DNA of 64,000 nucleotides from Arthrobacter sp. SW1 (GTDB taxonomy: Bacteria; Actinomycetota; Actinomycetes; Actinomycetales; Micrococcaceae). Position numbers and translations under genes: made by a program. A model generated the notes under the pieces. That model searched no databases. It was not told the DNA's origin and was given only the letters and a program-made list of their open reading frames with translations. This document shows, one piece after another, positions 37,826-47,167 of the stretch; the first letter of the stretch is position 1; each line of letters starts with the position of its first letter. The stretch covers positions 248,001 to 312,000 of the forward strand of contig NZ_MJLT01000034.1 of NCBI RefSeq assembly GCF_001766675.1. The letters run 5' to 3'.

Positions 37826-40800
37826 GTGGTCTCCCACAACGGTGCTGGCTATCTCCCCAGGACCCTGGCGGCTCTGCTGGACCAAACCCGTCCGGCAGAT
37901 GCCGCCATTGGCGTTGATACAGGATCACGCGACAAGTCGGCGGCACTGCTGGAGCGTGCGCTCGGCGCGGCCAATGTCACGTCCTTCGCCCAGTCCAAGC
38001 CGGGCTTCGGCGCGGCAGTCAAGGCCGGCCTCGCGGCCCTGGCCCCCGGGAAGGGGTCACCTTCGGAGTGGATCTGGTTGCTGCATGACGACGCCGCGCC
38101 CGCGCCGGACGCCCTCGCGGAGCTCCTGACCGCCGTCGAGCGCGCACCGTCGGTGACCGTTGCAGGCTGCAAGCAGCTCGACCGCGACGCCGAACGGCGG
38201 CTTATCGACGTAGGTCTCTCCACCAGCCGCTGGGCCGAGCGGCTCACCTTGATCGATGCCGATGAGCTTGACCAGGGCCAGTACGACGGGCGCTCGGACA
38301 CCTTCGCGGTGAATTCCGCCGGCATGCTGGTGCGCCGCGACGTCTGGGAACAGCTGCAGGGCTTCGACCCGGCGCTGCCCGGCGTCGGGGACGACGTCGA
38401 CCTGTGCTGGCGGAACTGGCTTGCCGGAAACCGCGTGGTGGTGGTTCCGTCCGCCCGCATGTACCACGTGGACGGCCGGCCCGAGGCCTTGGCCAACCCG
38501 GTGGCCGCCCGTAAAGCGCAGGTCCACCTGCGCCTGAAGCACTGCCCGGCGTGGGCGGTGCCGCTGCACGCCGTCGGCGCACTGCTGGGCGGGCTGCTCC
38601 GCTTTATCCTGAGCGTCCTGGTCAAGGAACCCGGGCGCGGCCTCGGCCAGCTCGGGGCCACCCTTGCCGCGCTGGTGCGGCCCGCGGCCCTTTTCCGCAG
38701 CCGCCGCGTCGCGGCACGGAGCCGCAAAGTGCGCCGTTCGGTGGTCCATGGCCTGCAGACACCCCGCCGTGAAGTCTGGGCGCACCGGCGCTCCCTGGTC
38801 GAGGCAGTGGGCGTCGAGGAAGACGACGACACCTCGCCGGAACGCCTGTCTGCCGATCTCTTGCACAGTGAACCCAACGGCGACGCCGGAGACGACTTCG
38901 CGGCCCTGGCCACGAAGGAACGCGGCTGGATCGGGACCGGTGCCATCGCCGCTGCGTTCCTCGCCTTGGCCGCCTCCGTGGCGGGCCTGCTTGGTTTGTT
39001 CGGTGCGCCGGCGGTCACCGGCGGCGGGCTGCTTCCGCTGTCTCCGGACCCTGCCGCAATCTGGCGCACGGCGTCCAGCTGGTGGATCAGCCTCGGCGCC
39101 GGCTTGCCTGGCCGCGGGGATCCGTTCGGCTACGTGCTCTGGCTGCTGTCCGGCCTTGCGGGCGGGGACGCCAACACCGCGATGCTTTGGATCCTCCTCC
39201 TGGCAATGCCGCTCTCCGCGCTCGGCGCTTGGTTCGCCGCGGGCGCCTTGACCGGCCTTCGCCGCTTCCGCTTTGCCGCGGCGCTGCTGTGGGCCGCCGC
39301 TCCCGCGCTCCAGGTAGCGCTGAACCAAGGCCGCGCCGGCGCCCTCCTGGCGCACGTCATGATGCCGCTGTTGGTGCTGGCCTTGCTGCGTGCCACGGGC
39401 TCAGCGCGGGGCCGGGGCGCCTCCGCCGTCAAGAAGCAGGCCGCCCGTGACGCCGCGGCCGGCAAGGTCCCGGCCGCCGGGAACATGCCAGGCAAGCCAG
39501 GCAGCAACGGCACCCCGTCCTGGACGGCCGCGGCAGCCGGTGGCCTGGTGCTGGCCGTCATTACTGCCAGCGCCCCGTCGCTGTTCCTTCCGTTGGTGCT
39601 CCTGGTGGTGTTCTGCGGTGTGGTCCTGGGCCGCCGTGGCCGGACGGTGTGGTGGGCGCTCCTGCCGTCGCTGGCATTGTTCCTGCCGTTTGCCCTCTCC
39701 ACCCTGGACAGGCCGCGCGCCCTGCTGGCCGATCCGGGCGTGCCGCTCGCTTCCGATGCCGCCCCGCTGTGGCAGCAGCTGCTGGGCCAGCCCTTGGAGT
39801 TCGCGCCCGACGGCGGCCTGGCGAACCTGCCGCTGTTCGTTTCCGGGGGTGTGCCCTGGGCTTTGTTGCTGTCCCTGCTGATCGGGTTGCCGGTGCTGCT
39901 GCTTGCAGTCACCGCCCTGTTCGTTCCGGGCCGCAGGACCCGGGTAACCCGGATGTTGTGGCTTGCTGCCTTGCTGTTGTTGGCGTGGTCCTGGCTCGCC
40001 GGGCACATTGCCACCTCGTTGTCCGGCAACATGCTCGTGGTGCCCTTCAGCGGGCCTGCGGTGTCCGCCGCGGCCTGTGCGTTGCTCGGCGCGGCCCTGC
40101 TGGGGGCCGAAAACCTGCACCGTTTCGCCGCAGGTCCGCGCGCCGGTGCGCCAGGCCCGGCGTTGCGTTGGGTTTCCGGCGTGGTGACCGTCCTGCTGGT
40201 GGCCGGCCCGCTGGCCGGAATGACCGTGTGGGCGGCGCAGAACGCGCTGCCCGACCTCGACGGCGGGTACACCGCCGGTGCCTTGGGCACACCCAGGCTG
40301 TTGCAGCCGGCTCCCGACAGGACGCTGCCGGCGACCGCCGTCGACCATGGCCTGGGCCCGGAACGCAGCAACACCCTGGTGATCAGCGCCGACGACAAGG
40401 GCGGCTACTCCTCGTCCCTTATGCGCGGCGCCGGAACCACCCTCGACTCGCTGTCCGCGATTGCCGCGGCGCAGCAGATCAGCGGCGCTCCCGGCCGTGA
40501 AATGATCCGCAGCGACGATGACGCCACGGCCGCGATCCGCACCGCCGTGGCAACCATCGTGGCCGGCACCGGGGTGGACCCGCGTCCGGAGCTGGAACAA
40601 CTCGGCGTCGGATTCGTGGTCCTCAAGGCGAGCGACAGCGCCGCCGAATTGACCGCCAACCGGATCGACGCGGTTCCAGGCCTGGTCGCCGTCGGGGAAA
40701 CCAACGCCGGATGGCTGTGGCGGATCACTCCGCTCAGCACCGCTGCTGCGCAGGACGCCGAGACGGCGCACCGGGCGCGGATCATCGACAGCAAGGGCGC

Positions 40801-41185
40801 GGTGACTGCGCTCCTGCCGTCGTCCGGAAACAACGTGGACGCCACCATCCCCAACGGCTCCGAAGGACGCAAGGTGGTCCTCTCCGAACGCCTCGGCCAG
40901 GGCTGGACCGCGTGGCTGGATGGCCGGCGCCTCACCGCCACCAATGATGGCTGGGCGCAGGCCTTCACTTTGCCCGCCCGCGGCGGAGACCTTGAAATCC
41001 GTTATGCCAGCCCTTGGGAGCCATGGCTCGGCCTCCTGCAGATCCTCGTGGTCGGCCTGACGGCGCTGCTGGCAATTCCGATGCCGGCTCGGCGCCCCAA
41101 GCCTGTCAGGGCCGCAGCCGCCCGCACCACGACGGCAGCCGCAACGGATGAAACCTCCCCTTCCAAGGAGCACAGCAGTGTCTAA
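37826..41185 (+). CDS. Family 2 glycosyltransferase fused to a large membrane region
   Basis: This protein of at least 1,119 aa joins a cytoplasmic GT2 domain (residues 1-240) to a polytopic membrane region and an outer C-terminal domain. GT2 features are VSHNGAGYLPRTLAALLDQT, VDTGSRDKSAALL, WLLHDDAAPAPDAL with the acidic metal motif, and GVGDDVDLCWRNWLAG. More than ten hydrophobic helices follow; the last 250 residues before a final helix look extracytoplasmic. It probably assembles an envelope polysaccharide. The GTG at 37826 truncates the first beta strand and lacks a ribosome binding site, so a non-standard start at CTG 37793 or ATT 37796 is possible. It overlaps the next gene by 8 bp. 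Confidence 0.87.
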   Translation: MVSHNGAGYLPRTLAALLDQTRPADAAIGVDTGSRDKSAALLERALGAANVTSFAQSKPGFGAAVKAGLAALAPGKGSPSEWIWLLHDDAAPAPDALAELLTAVERAPSVTVAGCKQLDRDAERRLIDVGLSTSRWAERLTLIDADELDQGQYDGRSDTFAVNSAGMLVRRDVWEQLQGFDPALPGVGDDVDLCWRNWLAGNRVVVVPSARMYHVDGRPEALANPVAARKAQVHLRLKHCPAWAVPLHAVGALLGGLLRFILSVLVKEPGRGLGQLGATLAALVRPAALFRSRRVAARSRKVRRSVVHGLQTPRREVWAHRRSLVEAVGVEEDDDTSPERLSADLLHSEPNGDAGDDFAALATKERGWIGTGAIAAAFLALAASVAGLLGLFGAPAVTGGGLLPLSPDPAAIWRTASSWWISLGAGLPGRGDPFGYVLWLLSGLAGGDANTAMLWILLLAMPLSALGAWFAAGALTGLRRFRFAAALLWAAAPALQVALNQGRAGALLAHVMMPLLVLALLRATGSARGRGASAVKKQAARDAAAGKVPAAGNMPGKPGSNGTPSWTAAAAGGLVLAVITASAPSLFLPLVLLVVFCGVVLGRRGRTVWWALLPSLALFLPFALSTLDRPRALLADPGVPLASDAAPLWQQLLGQPLEFAPDGGLANLPLFVSGGVPWALLLSLLIGLPVLLLAVTALFVPGRRTRVTRMLWLAALLLLAWSWLAGHIATSLSGNMLVVPFSGPAVSAAACALLGAALLGAENLHRFAAGPRAGAPGPALRWVSGVVTVLLVAGPLAGMTVWAAQNALPDLDGGYTAGALGTPRLLQPAPDRTLPATAVDHGLGPERSNTLVISADDKGGYSSSLMRGAGTTLDSLSAIAAAQQISGAPGREMIRSDDDATAAIRTAVATIVAGTGVDPRPELEQLGVGFVVLKASDSAAELTANRIDAVPGLVAVGETNAGWLWRITPLSTAAAQDAETAHRARIIDSKGAVTALLPSSGNNVDATIPNGSEGRKVVLSERLGQGWTAWLDGRRLTATNDGWAQAFTLPARGGDLEIRYASPWEPWLGLLQILVVGLTALLAIPMPARRPKPVRAAAARTTTAAATDETSPSKEHSSV

Positions 41186-42878
41186 GGACAACACCAGCGA
41201 AGCCGGAGCGTCCCCGAAGGACATTCCCGATCCCAAGGGTGCGGGCACCGTAGGCGGGCCGGACCGCAAAGCGCGGGTGCGTGACGCCGCCGCGAAGGCC
41301 GGCCGGAAGCGCCGCGGCCGGGGGATCCTCGGCGGGGTATTGTCTGCCGCGGTCCTCCTTGCCGGAGGAGCGGGCGTGGTCGCAGCCTCGGCAATGCTGC
41401 CTGCAGCGCCCGGCAGCCGCGCCGTCGAAGCAGGCCTTACGGACGTTCCGGCAGGACGCAACACCATGGTGTGCCCCGGCCCTGCCGTCCTCCCGGACGG
41501 CGCCGCGACGGGCACTGATGCCCAGTTCAGCCCGGTATCCCGCACGGCGCGGACCATGCTGGACGCCTTGGTGCTGAGCGATGCCTCGGGCAGCCTGCCC
41601 GACAGCAAGGTGGCAGCCCTTGACGGCAGCAACAGCAAGGTAGTGTCGCAGGCGCCGGAGAAGAAGCCGGCTCCCGCGCCCGGCCCGCCCGTCCTCACCG
41701 GGGCGGCAGTTTCGCAATCCACGAACCGGACCATGATGCTGGACGCCGAACCGACCGAAGAACAGCAGGCCGCAACTGCCGCCGTCGGAAGCTACTCGGC
41801 CAGCGACGGCGACCTGCGCGGACTGGCCGCCGCCCAATGCCAACAACCGTCCAACGACTTCTGGGTGCTCGGCGCGAACACGACCGTTGGACGCACCGCG
41901 CTGCTGAACCTGAGCAACGCCTCCGGAACCCCGGCCACGGTCAACTTGGAACTTTTCGGCTCAAAGGGCAGGATCCAGTCGCCGGGAAGCCGCGGACTGC
42001 TGGTTCCCCCGGGAAGCAGCCGCACCATCAACCTGGCCGGCCTCGCCCCGCAGGAGGAGCACCTGTCGCTGCACGTGCGCAGCAGCGGAGGCCCGGTGGC
42101 GGCCACCGTCCAGCAAAGCGTGCTGCGCGGACTGACCCCGGGCGGCGTGGAACACCTCGCCCCCGGCGCGCCTCCGGCCGAGACCCAGGTGATGACCGGC
42201 GTGGAGATCCAGGACGCCAAGGCGTTGCGCGAGCTTGCATCCCAGGACGGCTTCTCGGACGCTGTGCCCGCGCTCGAAATCACGGTGCCGGGGGCGGTCG
42301 ATGCAATCGTGGACGTCAAGCTTTTCGGCCCCAACGGCCAGCGCGCCCTGCCGGGTGGCGGAGCTGTGACCGTCAAAGCGGGATCCGTCACCGAGTTGCC
42401 CCTCAGCGGGGTTCCCGGCGGCACCTACACCGTAAGCGTGACAGCGGACGTTCCGGTGGCCGCCGCGGCGCGCACCGTCCGCGGACTGAAACCGGGGTCT
42501 CCCGGCGAATTTGCCTGGTCCCCGGCGGCCGTCCGGCTGGGCAGCCAGCACCTGCTCGCCGTGCCACAGGACGGGTGGCGCTTCCTGAGCTTCGGCGTGC
42601 CGGAGGGCCGCGCCACCGTCACCTACACGCCGGTCACCGTTGACGGGAAAACCGGCAAGGCGTCCACCGTTGACATCGCGGGAGGCACGACGGCGGTCGT
42701 GGACATCCAGGCGCCAGCCAAGGGACCCGCCGTGGCCGGCTACATTGTGAGCGCCTCCGGCGACCCGGCCTACGGTGCCTTGATCGTGGGCCGCAACGGA
42801 GAGCCGGGAGTTTCCGTCATAGGTATCCAGCAAGGAGCGCTGGGGCATGAGAAAGTCGCGGTAACGCTGGGGTACTGA
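41178..42878 (+). CDS. DUF5719 family secreted/membrane-anchored protein
   Basis: This 566-aa protein has a 55-residue charged cytoplasmic start, one membrane anchor (ILGGVLSAAVLLAGGAGVVAASA) and a long extracytoplasmic part rich in beta strands. The linker near residues 150-170 is proline-rich. Repeated segments such as NLELFGSKGRI and DVKLFGPNGQRALPGG suggest two or three similar beta domains. It fits DUF5719, which accompanies the giant glycosyltransferase in related genomes. The GTG at 41178 follows AAGGAG and overlaps the upstream stop, so the pair is translationally coupled. A shared role in surface polymer assembly is inferred. Confidence 0.82.
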   Translation: MSKDNTSEAGASPKDIPDPKGAGTVGGPDRKARVRDAAAKAGRKRRGRGILGGVLSAAVLLAGGAGVVAASAMLPAAPGSRAVEAGLTDVPAGRNTMVCPGPAVLPDGAATGTDAQFSPVSRTARTMLDALVLSDASGSLPDSKVAALDGSNSKVVSQAPEKKPAPAPGPPVLTGAAVSQSTNRTMMLDAEPTEEQQAATAAVGSYSASDGDLRGLAAAQCQQPSNDFWVLGANTTVGRTALLNLSNASGTPATVNLELFGSKGRIQSPGSRGLLVPPGSSRTINLAGLAPQEEHLSLHVRSSGGPVAATVQQSVLRGLTPGGVEHLAPGAPPAETQVMTGVEIQDAKALRELASQDGFSDAVPALEITVPGAVDAIVDVKLFGPNGQRALPGGGAVTVKAGSVTELPLSGVPGGTYTVSVTADVPVAAAARTVRGLKPGSPGEFAWSPAAVRLGSQHLLAVPQDGWRFLSFGVPEGRATVTYTPVTVDGKTGKASTVDIAGGTTAVVDIQAPAKGPAVAGYIVSASGDPAYGALIVGRNGEPGVSVIGIQQGALGHEKVAVTLGY

Positions 42879-42935
42879 GCCGCGGAGGTACTGGGCCGCC
42901 CGTTTCCGGCCTGCCTGGTCCGGTACCGCCGTTTG

Positions 42936-43442
42936 CTACTGGTAGCGGCGGCGGTACACCGGATCCAGGGTTTCCGGGGGTACACCGAGGTATTCGGCCG
43001 TGTACTCCACCACGACGTCATGGATGAGGTCCTGCAGTTCGTCCCGGCCACCGGCATTGTGTTCCACGACGCGCCGGTAGACCGTAATGAGGGGACCCTC
43101 GCCGCGGGATCCACGGGTGCAGGCACCCAGCGGGGCGTCCGCGCCTTCTGCGACAAGCTGCTCCAGGTTGGGCGGGATCTCCTCCACGGCGAACGAAACA
43201 CCGGTGAGCTGCTGCCCCCACATGTCCTGGAGCCGCTCGGCCGAGTCGAGGACCATATCGTCAAAGCGTTCAGCCCGGGTCCGGTACCCGGGCAAGGTGG
43301 GAAGCATGACTTCGCCGCGCTGGCCCCGGCCGTGGCGGTTCCGCCGGCGCTGCCTGAAGCTGCGCACCGGAGCGGCGGACGAAGTGCCGCCCGCTGTGTC
43401 CAGGCTGATCGTGAAGCCCGGACCGTGGTGCTGTGACTGCAT
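42936..43442 (-). CDS. Metallopeptidase-like protein (DUF1025/zinicin family)
   Basis: This 168-aa protein matches the small zinicin-like family of Rv3259. The region that would carry HEXXH reads LIHDVVVEYTAEYLG, so the motif is HDxxxE rather than HExxH; the metal site may be altered or absent. The preceding VRRYRR-like basic stretch (RSFRQRRRNRHGRGQRG) is a likely disordered tail. The ATG at 43442 is preferred because the upstream extension is not family-like. It is divergent from DUF3499, the same arrangement as Rv3258c-Rv3259 beside whiB2. Confidence 0.8.
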   Translation of the reverse strand: MQSQHHGPGFTISLDTAGGTSSAAPVRSFRQRRRNRHGRGQRGEVMLPTLPGYRTRAERFDDMVLDSAERLQDMWGQQLTGVSFAVEEIPPNLEQLVAEGADAPLGACTRGSRGEGPLITVYRRVVEHNAGGRDELQDLIHDVVVEYTAEYLGVPPETLDPVYRRRYQ

Positions 43443-43552
43443 ATATCGACTGTAATACTCTCTTGGCCCCCGGACATCCACCCGCACGACATCACGCATC
43501 CACTGCGGCCAATGCGCGGCCTGCCGCCGCCCACGCGCTAATCTGGGATGTT

Positions 43553-43933
43553 GTGGGTGCTATTCGCCAGTGTTCCAGGTCCGCCTGCCGCCAGTCCGCG
43601 GTGGCTACGTTGACGTACGTCTATGCCGAATCCACGGCGGTGCTCGGGCCCCTGGCCATGTATGCCGAGCCGCACTCCTACGACCTCTGTACCCAGCACG
43701 CCGACTCCCTCACGGTGCCCCGCGGTTGGGAAGTCCTCCGCCTGGCCATGCCCTCCACTCCACCCGAGCCCGGCCCGGACGACCTGCTCGCCCTCGCGAA
43801 CGCCGTCCGCGAAGCTGCCGCGGCACAGGAAGCGCCCGAACAGCGCACCGCGCGGCCCGCCGTCGAAGCCCCTGTGGTTGAAGGTGCGCGCCGCGGGCAT
43901 CTGCGCATCCTGCGGGAGCTTCCCGAAGCGTAA
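43553..43933 (+). CDS. DUF3499 family protein
   Basis: This 126-aa protein matches DUF3499, a small actinobacterial family with paired cysteines that may bind zinc: AIRQCSRSACRQSAVATLTYVYA, then YDLCTQHADSLTVPRGWEVLRL. Its function is not known. The GTG at 43553 begins directly before the conserved QCSR block. The C-terminal third is alanine/glutamate-rich and variable. Orientation and neighbours match Rv3258c next to the metallopeptidase gene. The phosphomannomutase gene that adjoins it in mycobacteria is missing here. Confidence 0.87.
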   Translation: MGAIRQCSRSACRQSAVATLTYVYAESTAVLGPLAMYAEPHSYDLCTQHADSLTVPRGWEVLRLAMPSTPPEPGPDDLLALANAVREAAAAQEAPEQRTARPAVEAPVVEGARRGHLRILRELPEA

Positions 43934-44030
43934 AAGCGATCGTTGCGTCGTTGCCGGGCTGTACGCTGGAAGCTGCACATCCGGTCCGCCACCGGCACCA
44001 TCAGACGGTGCCAGCCAGGGAGCTACAACC

Positions 44031-44255
44031 ATGCCAAAGGTCAGTCCTGAACTGTTGTCCATTCTGCGTTGCCCGGTCACCGGCTCCGCGCTGGTGCAGG
44101 AGGGCGAAGAACTGGTAGCGACGGAAGCGGATGCGACGGGCAGCAAGCCCCGCTACACCATCCAGGACGGCATCCCGCTGCTGCTGCCGCCGGAACTCCT
44201 GGCCGCAGCCGGCTCGGCGTCATCGGACCAGCACGACGCCGGGCGCAAAGCCTGA
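44031..44255 (+). CDS. Trm112-like small protein
   Basis: This 74-aa protein follows the Trm112 pattern, [21 protein letters not shown] then [17 protein letters not shown]. Trm112 proteins are zinc-binding activators of methyltransferases. Only one cysteine remains (in RCPVTG), so the usual four-cysteine zinc site cannot form. The ATG follows AGGGAG. It lies 97 nt after DUF3499 and 46 nt before ahcY, on the same strand. A link to methyl transfer through the neighbouring SAH hydrolase is tempting but unproven. Confidence 0.82.
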   Translation: MPKVSPELLSILRCPVTGSALVQEGEELVATEADATGSKPRYTIQDGIPLLLPPELLAAAGSASSDQHDAGRKA

Positions 44256-44301
44256 GCACCCAGCACCAGACACCGCCGCACGTTCCATCCAAAGGACACC
44301 C

Positions 44302-45780
44302 ATGACTTTCGACTTCAAGGTTGCCGACCTTTCCCTGGCCGAGGCCGGCCGCCACCAGATCCGCCTCGCCGAACACGAAATGCCGGGCCTGATGTCCCTG
44401 CGTGCCGAATTCGGCCCCAGCCAGCCCCTTAAGGGCTCCCGGATCGCAGGCTCCCTGCACATGACCGTGCAGACCGCAGTGCTGATCGAAACCCTCACCG
44501 CCCTCGGCGCCGAGGTCCGTTGGGCCTCCTGCAACATCTTCTCCACCCAGGACGAAGCCGCCGCCGCCGTCGTCGTCGGCAAGGGCACCGTGGAGGACCC
44601 GCAGGGTGTTCCCGTCTTCGCCTGGAAGGGTGAAACGCTGGAGGAATACTGGTGGACCGCCGAGCAGATCCTCACCTGGCCGGGTGCCGACCAGGACCCT
44701 GAGCTCGGCCCGAACATGATCCTCGACGACGGCGGCGACGCCACGCTGCTGCTGCACAAGGGCGTCGAATTCGAAGCTGCCGGCGCCGTGCCGGAAGCCA
44801 CCGCGGACGACCCCGAAGAGTACGCCCTGATCCTCGGCGTGCTCCGCGCCTCCCTGGCGAAGGACCCGCAGAAGTGGACCCGGATCGCCGCCGGCATCCG
44901 CGGCGTCACGGAAGAGACCACCACCGGCGTGCACCGCCTCTACCAGCTGGCCGAACAGGGCAAGCTGCTCTTCCCGGCCATCAATGTCAACGACTCCGTC
45001 ACCAAGAGCAAGTTCGACAACAAATACGGCATCCGCCACTCCCTGCCGGACGGCCTCAACCGCGCCACGGATGTCCTCATCGGCGGCAAGGTCGCCGTCG
45101 TCTGCGGTTACGGCGATGTCGGCAAGGGCGCGGCTGAAGCACTGCGCGGCCAGGGCGCCCGCGTGATCGTCACCGAAATCGACCCGATCTGCGCCCTGCA
45201 GGCCGCCATGGACGGCTACCAGGTGGCGCGCCTGGAAACCGTGCTGGAACAGGGCGATATCTTCATCACCACCACGGGCAACAAGGACGTCATCATGGCC
45301 GAGGACATGGTGCGCATGAAGAACAAGGCAATCGTGGGCAACATCGGCCACTTCGACAACGAAATCGACATGGCGGGCCTGGCCAAGGTCGCCGGCGTCA
45401 AGAAGGTCGAGATCAAGCCCCAGGTCCACGAATGGGTCTTCGACGCCGGAACGGACGCCGAGCGCTCGATCATCGTGCTTTCCGAAGGCCGCCTGCTGAA
45501 CCTTGGCAACGCCACGGGCCACCCGTCCTTCGTGATGAGCAACTCCTTCGCGAACCAGACCATCGCCCAGATCGAGCTGTGGACCAAGCGGGACCAGTCC
45601 GAAGGCGAACGCGAGTACGAAAACCAGGTCTACGTGCTTCCGAAGATCCTGGACGAGAAGGTGGCCCGCCTGCACCTTGGTGCCCTCGGCGTCGAGCTGA
45701 CCGAACTCAGCAAGGAACAGGCCGCCTACCTCGACCTGGATGTCGCCGGCCCGTACAAGCCGGACCACTACCGCTACTAA
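44302..45780 (+). CDS. ahcY: S-adenosylhomocysteine hydrolase
   Basis: AhcY (492 aa) splits SAH to adenosine and homocysteine, relieving product inhibition of methyltransferases and feeding methionine recycling. The NAD-binding loop is [16 protein letters not shown]. Substrate residues appear in [12 protein letters not shown] and [17 protein letters not shown], and the C-terminal tail ends KPDHYRY as required for the neighbouring subunit's NAD site. Length with the approximately 40-residue insert matches the actinobacterial form. AAAGGA precedes the ATG. A strong terminator follows. Confidence 0.97.
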   Translation: MTFDFKVADLSLAEAGRHQIRLAEHEMPGLMSLRAEFGPSQPLKGSRIAGSLHMTVQTAVLIETLTALGAEVRWASCNIFSTQDEAAAAVVVGKGTVEDPQGVPVFAWKGETLEEYWWTAEQILTWPGADQDPELGPNMILDDGGDATLLLHKGVEFEAAGAVPEATADDPEEYALILGVLRASLAKDPQKWTRIAAGIRGVTEETTTGVHRLYQLAEQGKLLFPAINVNDSVTKSKFDNKYGIRHSLPDGLNRATDVLIGGKVAVVCGYGDVGKGAAEALRGQGARVIVTEIDPICALQAAMDGYQVARLETVLEQGDIFITTTGNKDVIMAEDMVRMKNKAIVGNIGHFDNEIDMAGLAKVAGVKKVEIKPQVHEWVFDAGTDAERSIIVLSEGRLLNLGNATGHPSFVMSNSFANQTIAQIELWTKRDQSEGEREYENQVYVLPKILDEKVARLHLGALGVELTELSKEQAAYLDLDVAGPYKPDHYRY

Positions 45781-45800
45781 GGCCACGCGGTCGAAAACTC

Positions 45801-45841
45801 CAGCACGGTGCGGTGTGCGTCTTGCACACCGCACCGTGCTG
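45801..45841. terminator. Strong terminator downstream of ahcY
   Basis: A perfect 18-bp stem (45801-45818 with 45824-45841) closes a 5-nt loop, 20 nt after the ahcY stop. It is the longest perfect hairpin seen in the window. The next gene runs in the same direction, so it insulates the transpeptidase gene from ahcY transcription; a TAGAAT -10 candidate for that gene follows at 45862-45867. Confidence 0.88.
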
Positions 45842-45930
45842 TATGCCGCCTCCGGCGCGGCTAGAATTATCTGGTTACTTTGACAGGCCCGATTCCATAC
45901 CGGCCTGCACTTGGGGAGTGGAGACCGAAC

Positions 45931-47163
45931 ATGCGGGACAAGGCACAACGCCGTACCGGAAAAATCCTGGCGATCACCGCCATCTGCGCCGCGGTCGCGG
46001 CCGGTGGAATCGGCGTCGCCACGGCGCCGTCCTGGCTTGACCGCGCCCCCGAATCGGAAGCCGGATCACCGCAGCGCAGCGAGGTCGGGCTCGCTTCCGC
46101 CGTCGTCAAGGCCGTCGAACTCGGAATTACGCCCCTGGACGGCGCGCGCGAAGTCAATCCCGCCGTCGGACCGTCCGTGAAGGCTGTCAACGGCACGGTG
46201 AGGGACGTCGTCCTGGCTCCCGCGGCAGGCGGAACACCGGTCAAGGGCACCGTCAGCGAGGACGGCAGCACCTGGAGCACCCTTGAGCCGTTGAAGTTCA
46301 ACACCAAGTACAGCTACTCCTTCACGGTGGTGGACGGCGCCGGCCGCGAAACGAAGAAGACCCAGACTTTTACCACCGTCTCCACCCCCAACGAAGCCGA
46401 CGCCTCCGTGTACCCGCAGGATGGCTCGGTGATCGGCTCCGGCCAGCCGATCGAAATCAACTTCAGCGAACCAGTCCTGAACAAGGCCGCCATGGAGAAG
46501 ATCGTGAAGATCTCCGTCTCCTCCAAGCAGAAGGTGGCCTGGCGCTGGTATTCGGACCAGAAGGTCCGCATCCGCCCCGAGAAGTTCTGGGCTTCCGGCA
46601 CCAAGGTCACGGTCGACATGCCGCTGTTCGGCAAGGACTTCGGCAACGGCATGATCGGCAACGGCAACTTCAAGGTTTCCTTCACCACCGGGCCACAGCG
46701 CGTGGCCGTGGTTGATGACACCACCAAGACCATGAAGGTGTACTTCGACGGCCAGCTGGTCCGCACCGCGCCTGTCACCCTGGGCAGCCCGGACTGGCTC
46801 TCGCCCACGGGCTACGCCGTGATCATGGAGCAGGAGCGCTACTCGAAGTTCAACGCCGGCAGCATCGGCCTCAAGCCGGGGGACAAGGGCTACTACCCGC
46901 CGCTGACCGTTGAGCACGCCAACCGCCTCACCAACTCCGGTGTCTACGTGCACCAGGCCTTGCCCTCGGCCTACCGCGCCGTGGGCGTGAGCAACGTGTC
47001 CCACGGTTGCGTGGGCCTGCTTCCCGCCGACGCCGCGTGGTTCTTCAACAACATGAAGCCCGGCGACCTGGTGCAGGTGCTCAACACGGGAGCCCCCGTA
47101 GTGGAACCGCTGGAAGGCTTCGGCGACTGGAACATCCCCTGGGCTTCGTACGCCCAGCGCTGA
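45931..47163 (+). CDS. L,D-transpeptidase with Ig-like domains
   Basis: This 410-aa envelope enzyme forms 3-3 cross-links in peptidoglycan. An N-terminal signal-anchor (ILAITAICAAVAAGGIGVA) is followed by two Ig-like beta domains (about residues 60-250, with FTVVDGAGRETKKTQTFTTV) and a C-terminal YkuD catalytic domain. The active site is SNVSHGCVGLL, with His358 and Cys360. The ATG at 45931 is chosen because GGGGAG and GTGGAG precede it; a GTG-type start 17 codons earlier has no support. The layout is that of mycobacterial LdtMt2-type enzymes. It is convergent with the RDD gene across 4 nt. Confidence 0.94.
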   Translation: MRDKAQRRTGKILAITAICAAVAAGGIGVATAPSWLDRAPESEAGSPQRSEVGLASAVVKAVELGITPLDGAREVNPAVGPSVKAVNGTVRDVVLAPAAGGTPVKGTVSEDGSTWSTLEPLKFNTKYSYSFTVVDGAGRETKKTQTFTTVSTPNEADASVYPQDGSVIGSGQPIEINFSEPVLNKAAMEKIVKISVSSKQKVAWRWYSDQKVRIRPEKFWASGTKVTVDMPLFGKDFGNGMIGNGNFKVSFTTGPQRVAVVDDTTKTMKVYFDGQLVRTAPVTLGSPDWLSPTGYAVIMEQERYSKFNAGSIGLKPGDKGYYPPLTVEHANRLTNSGVYVHQALPSAYRAVGVSNVSHGCVGLLPADAAWFFNNMKPGDLVQVLNTGAPVVEPLEGFGDWNIPWASYAQR

Positions 47164-47167
47164 GCGC

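Noticed and set aside
44256..44301. SAH riboswitch before ahcY
   Set aside because: The gap is only 46 nt and shows no pseudoknot-forming repeats; AAAGGA is simply the ribosome binding site.
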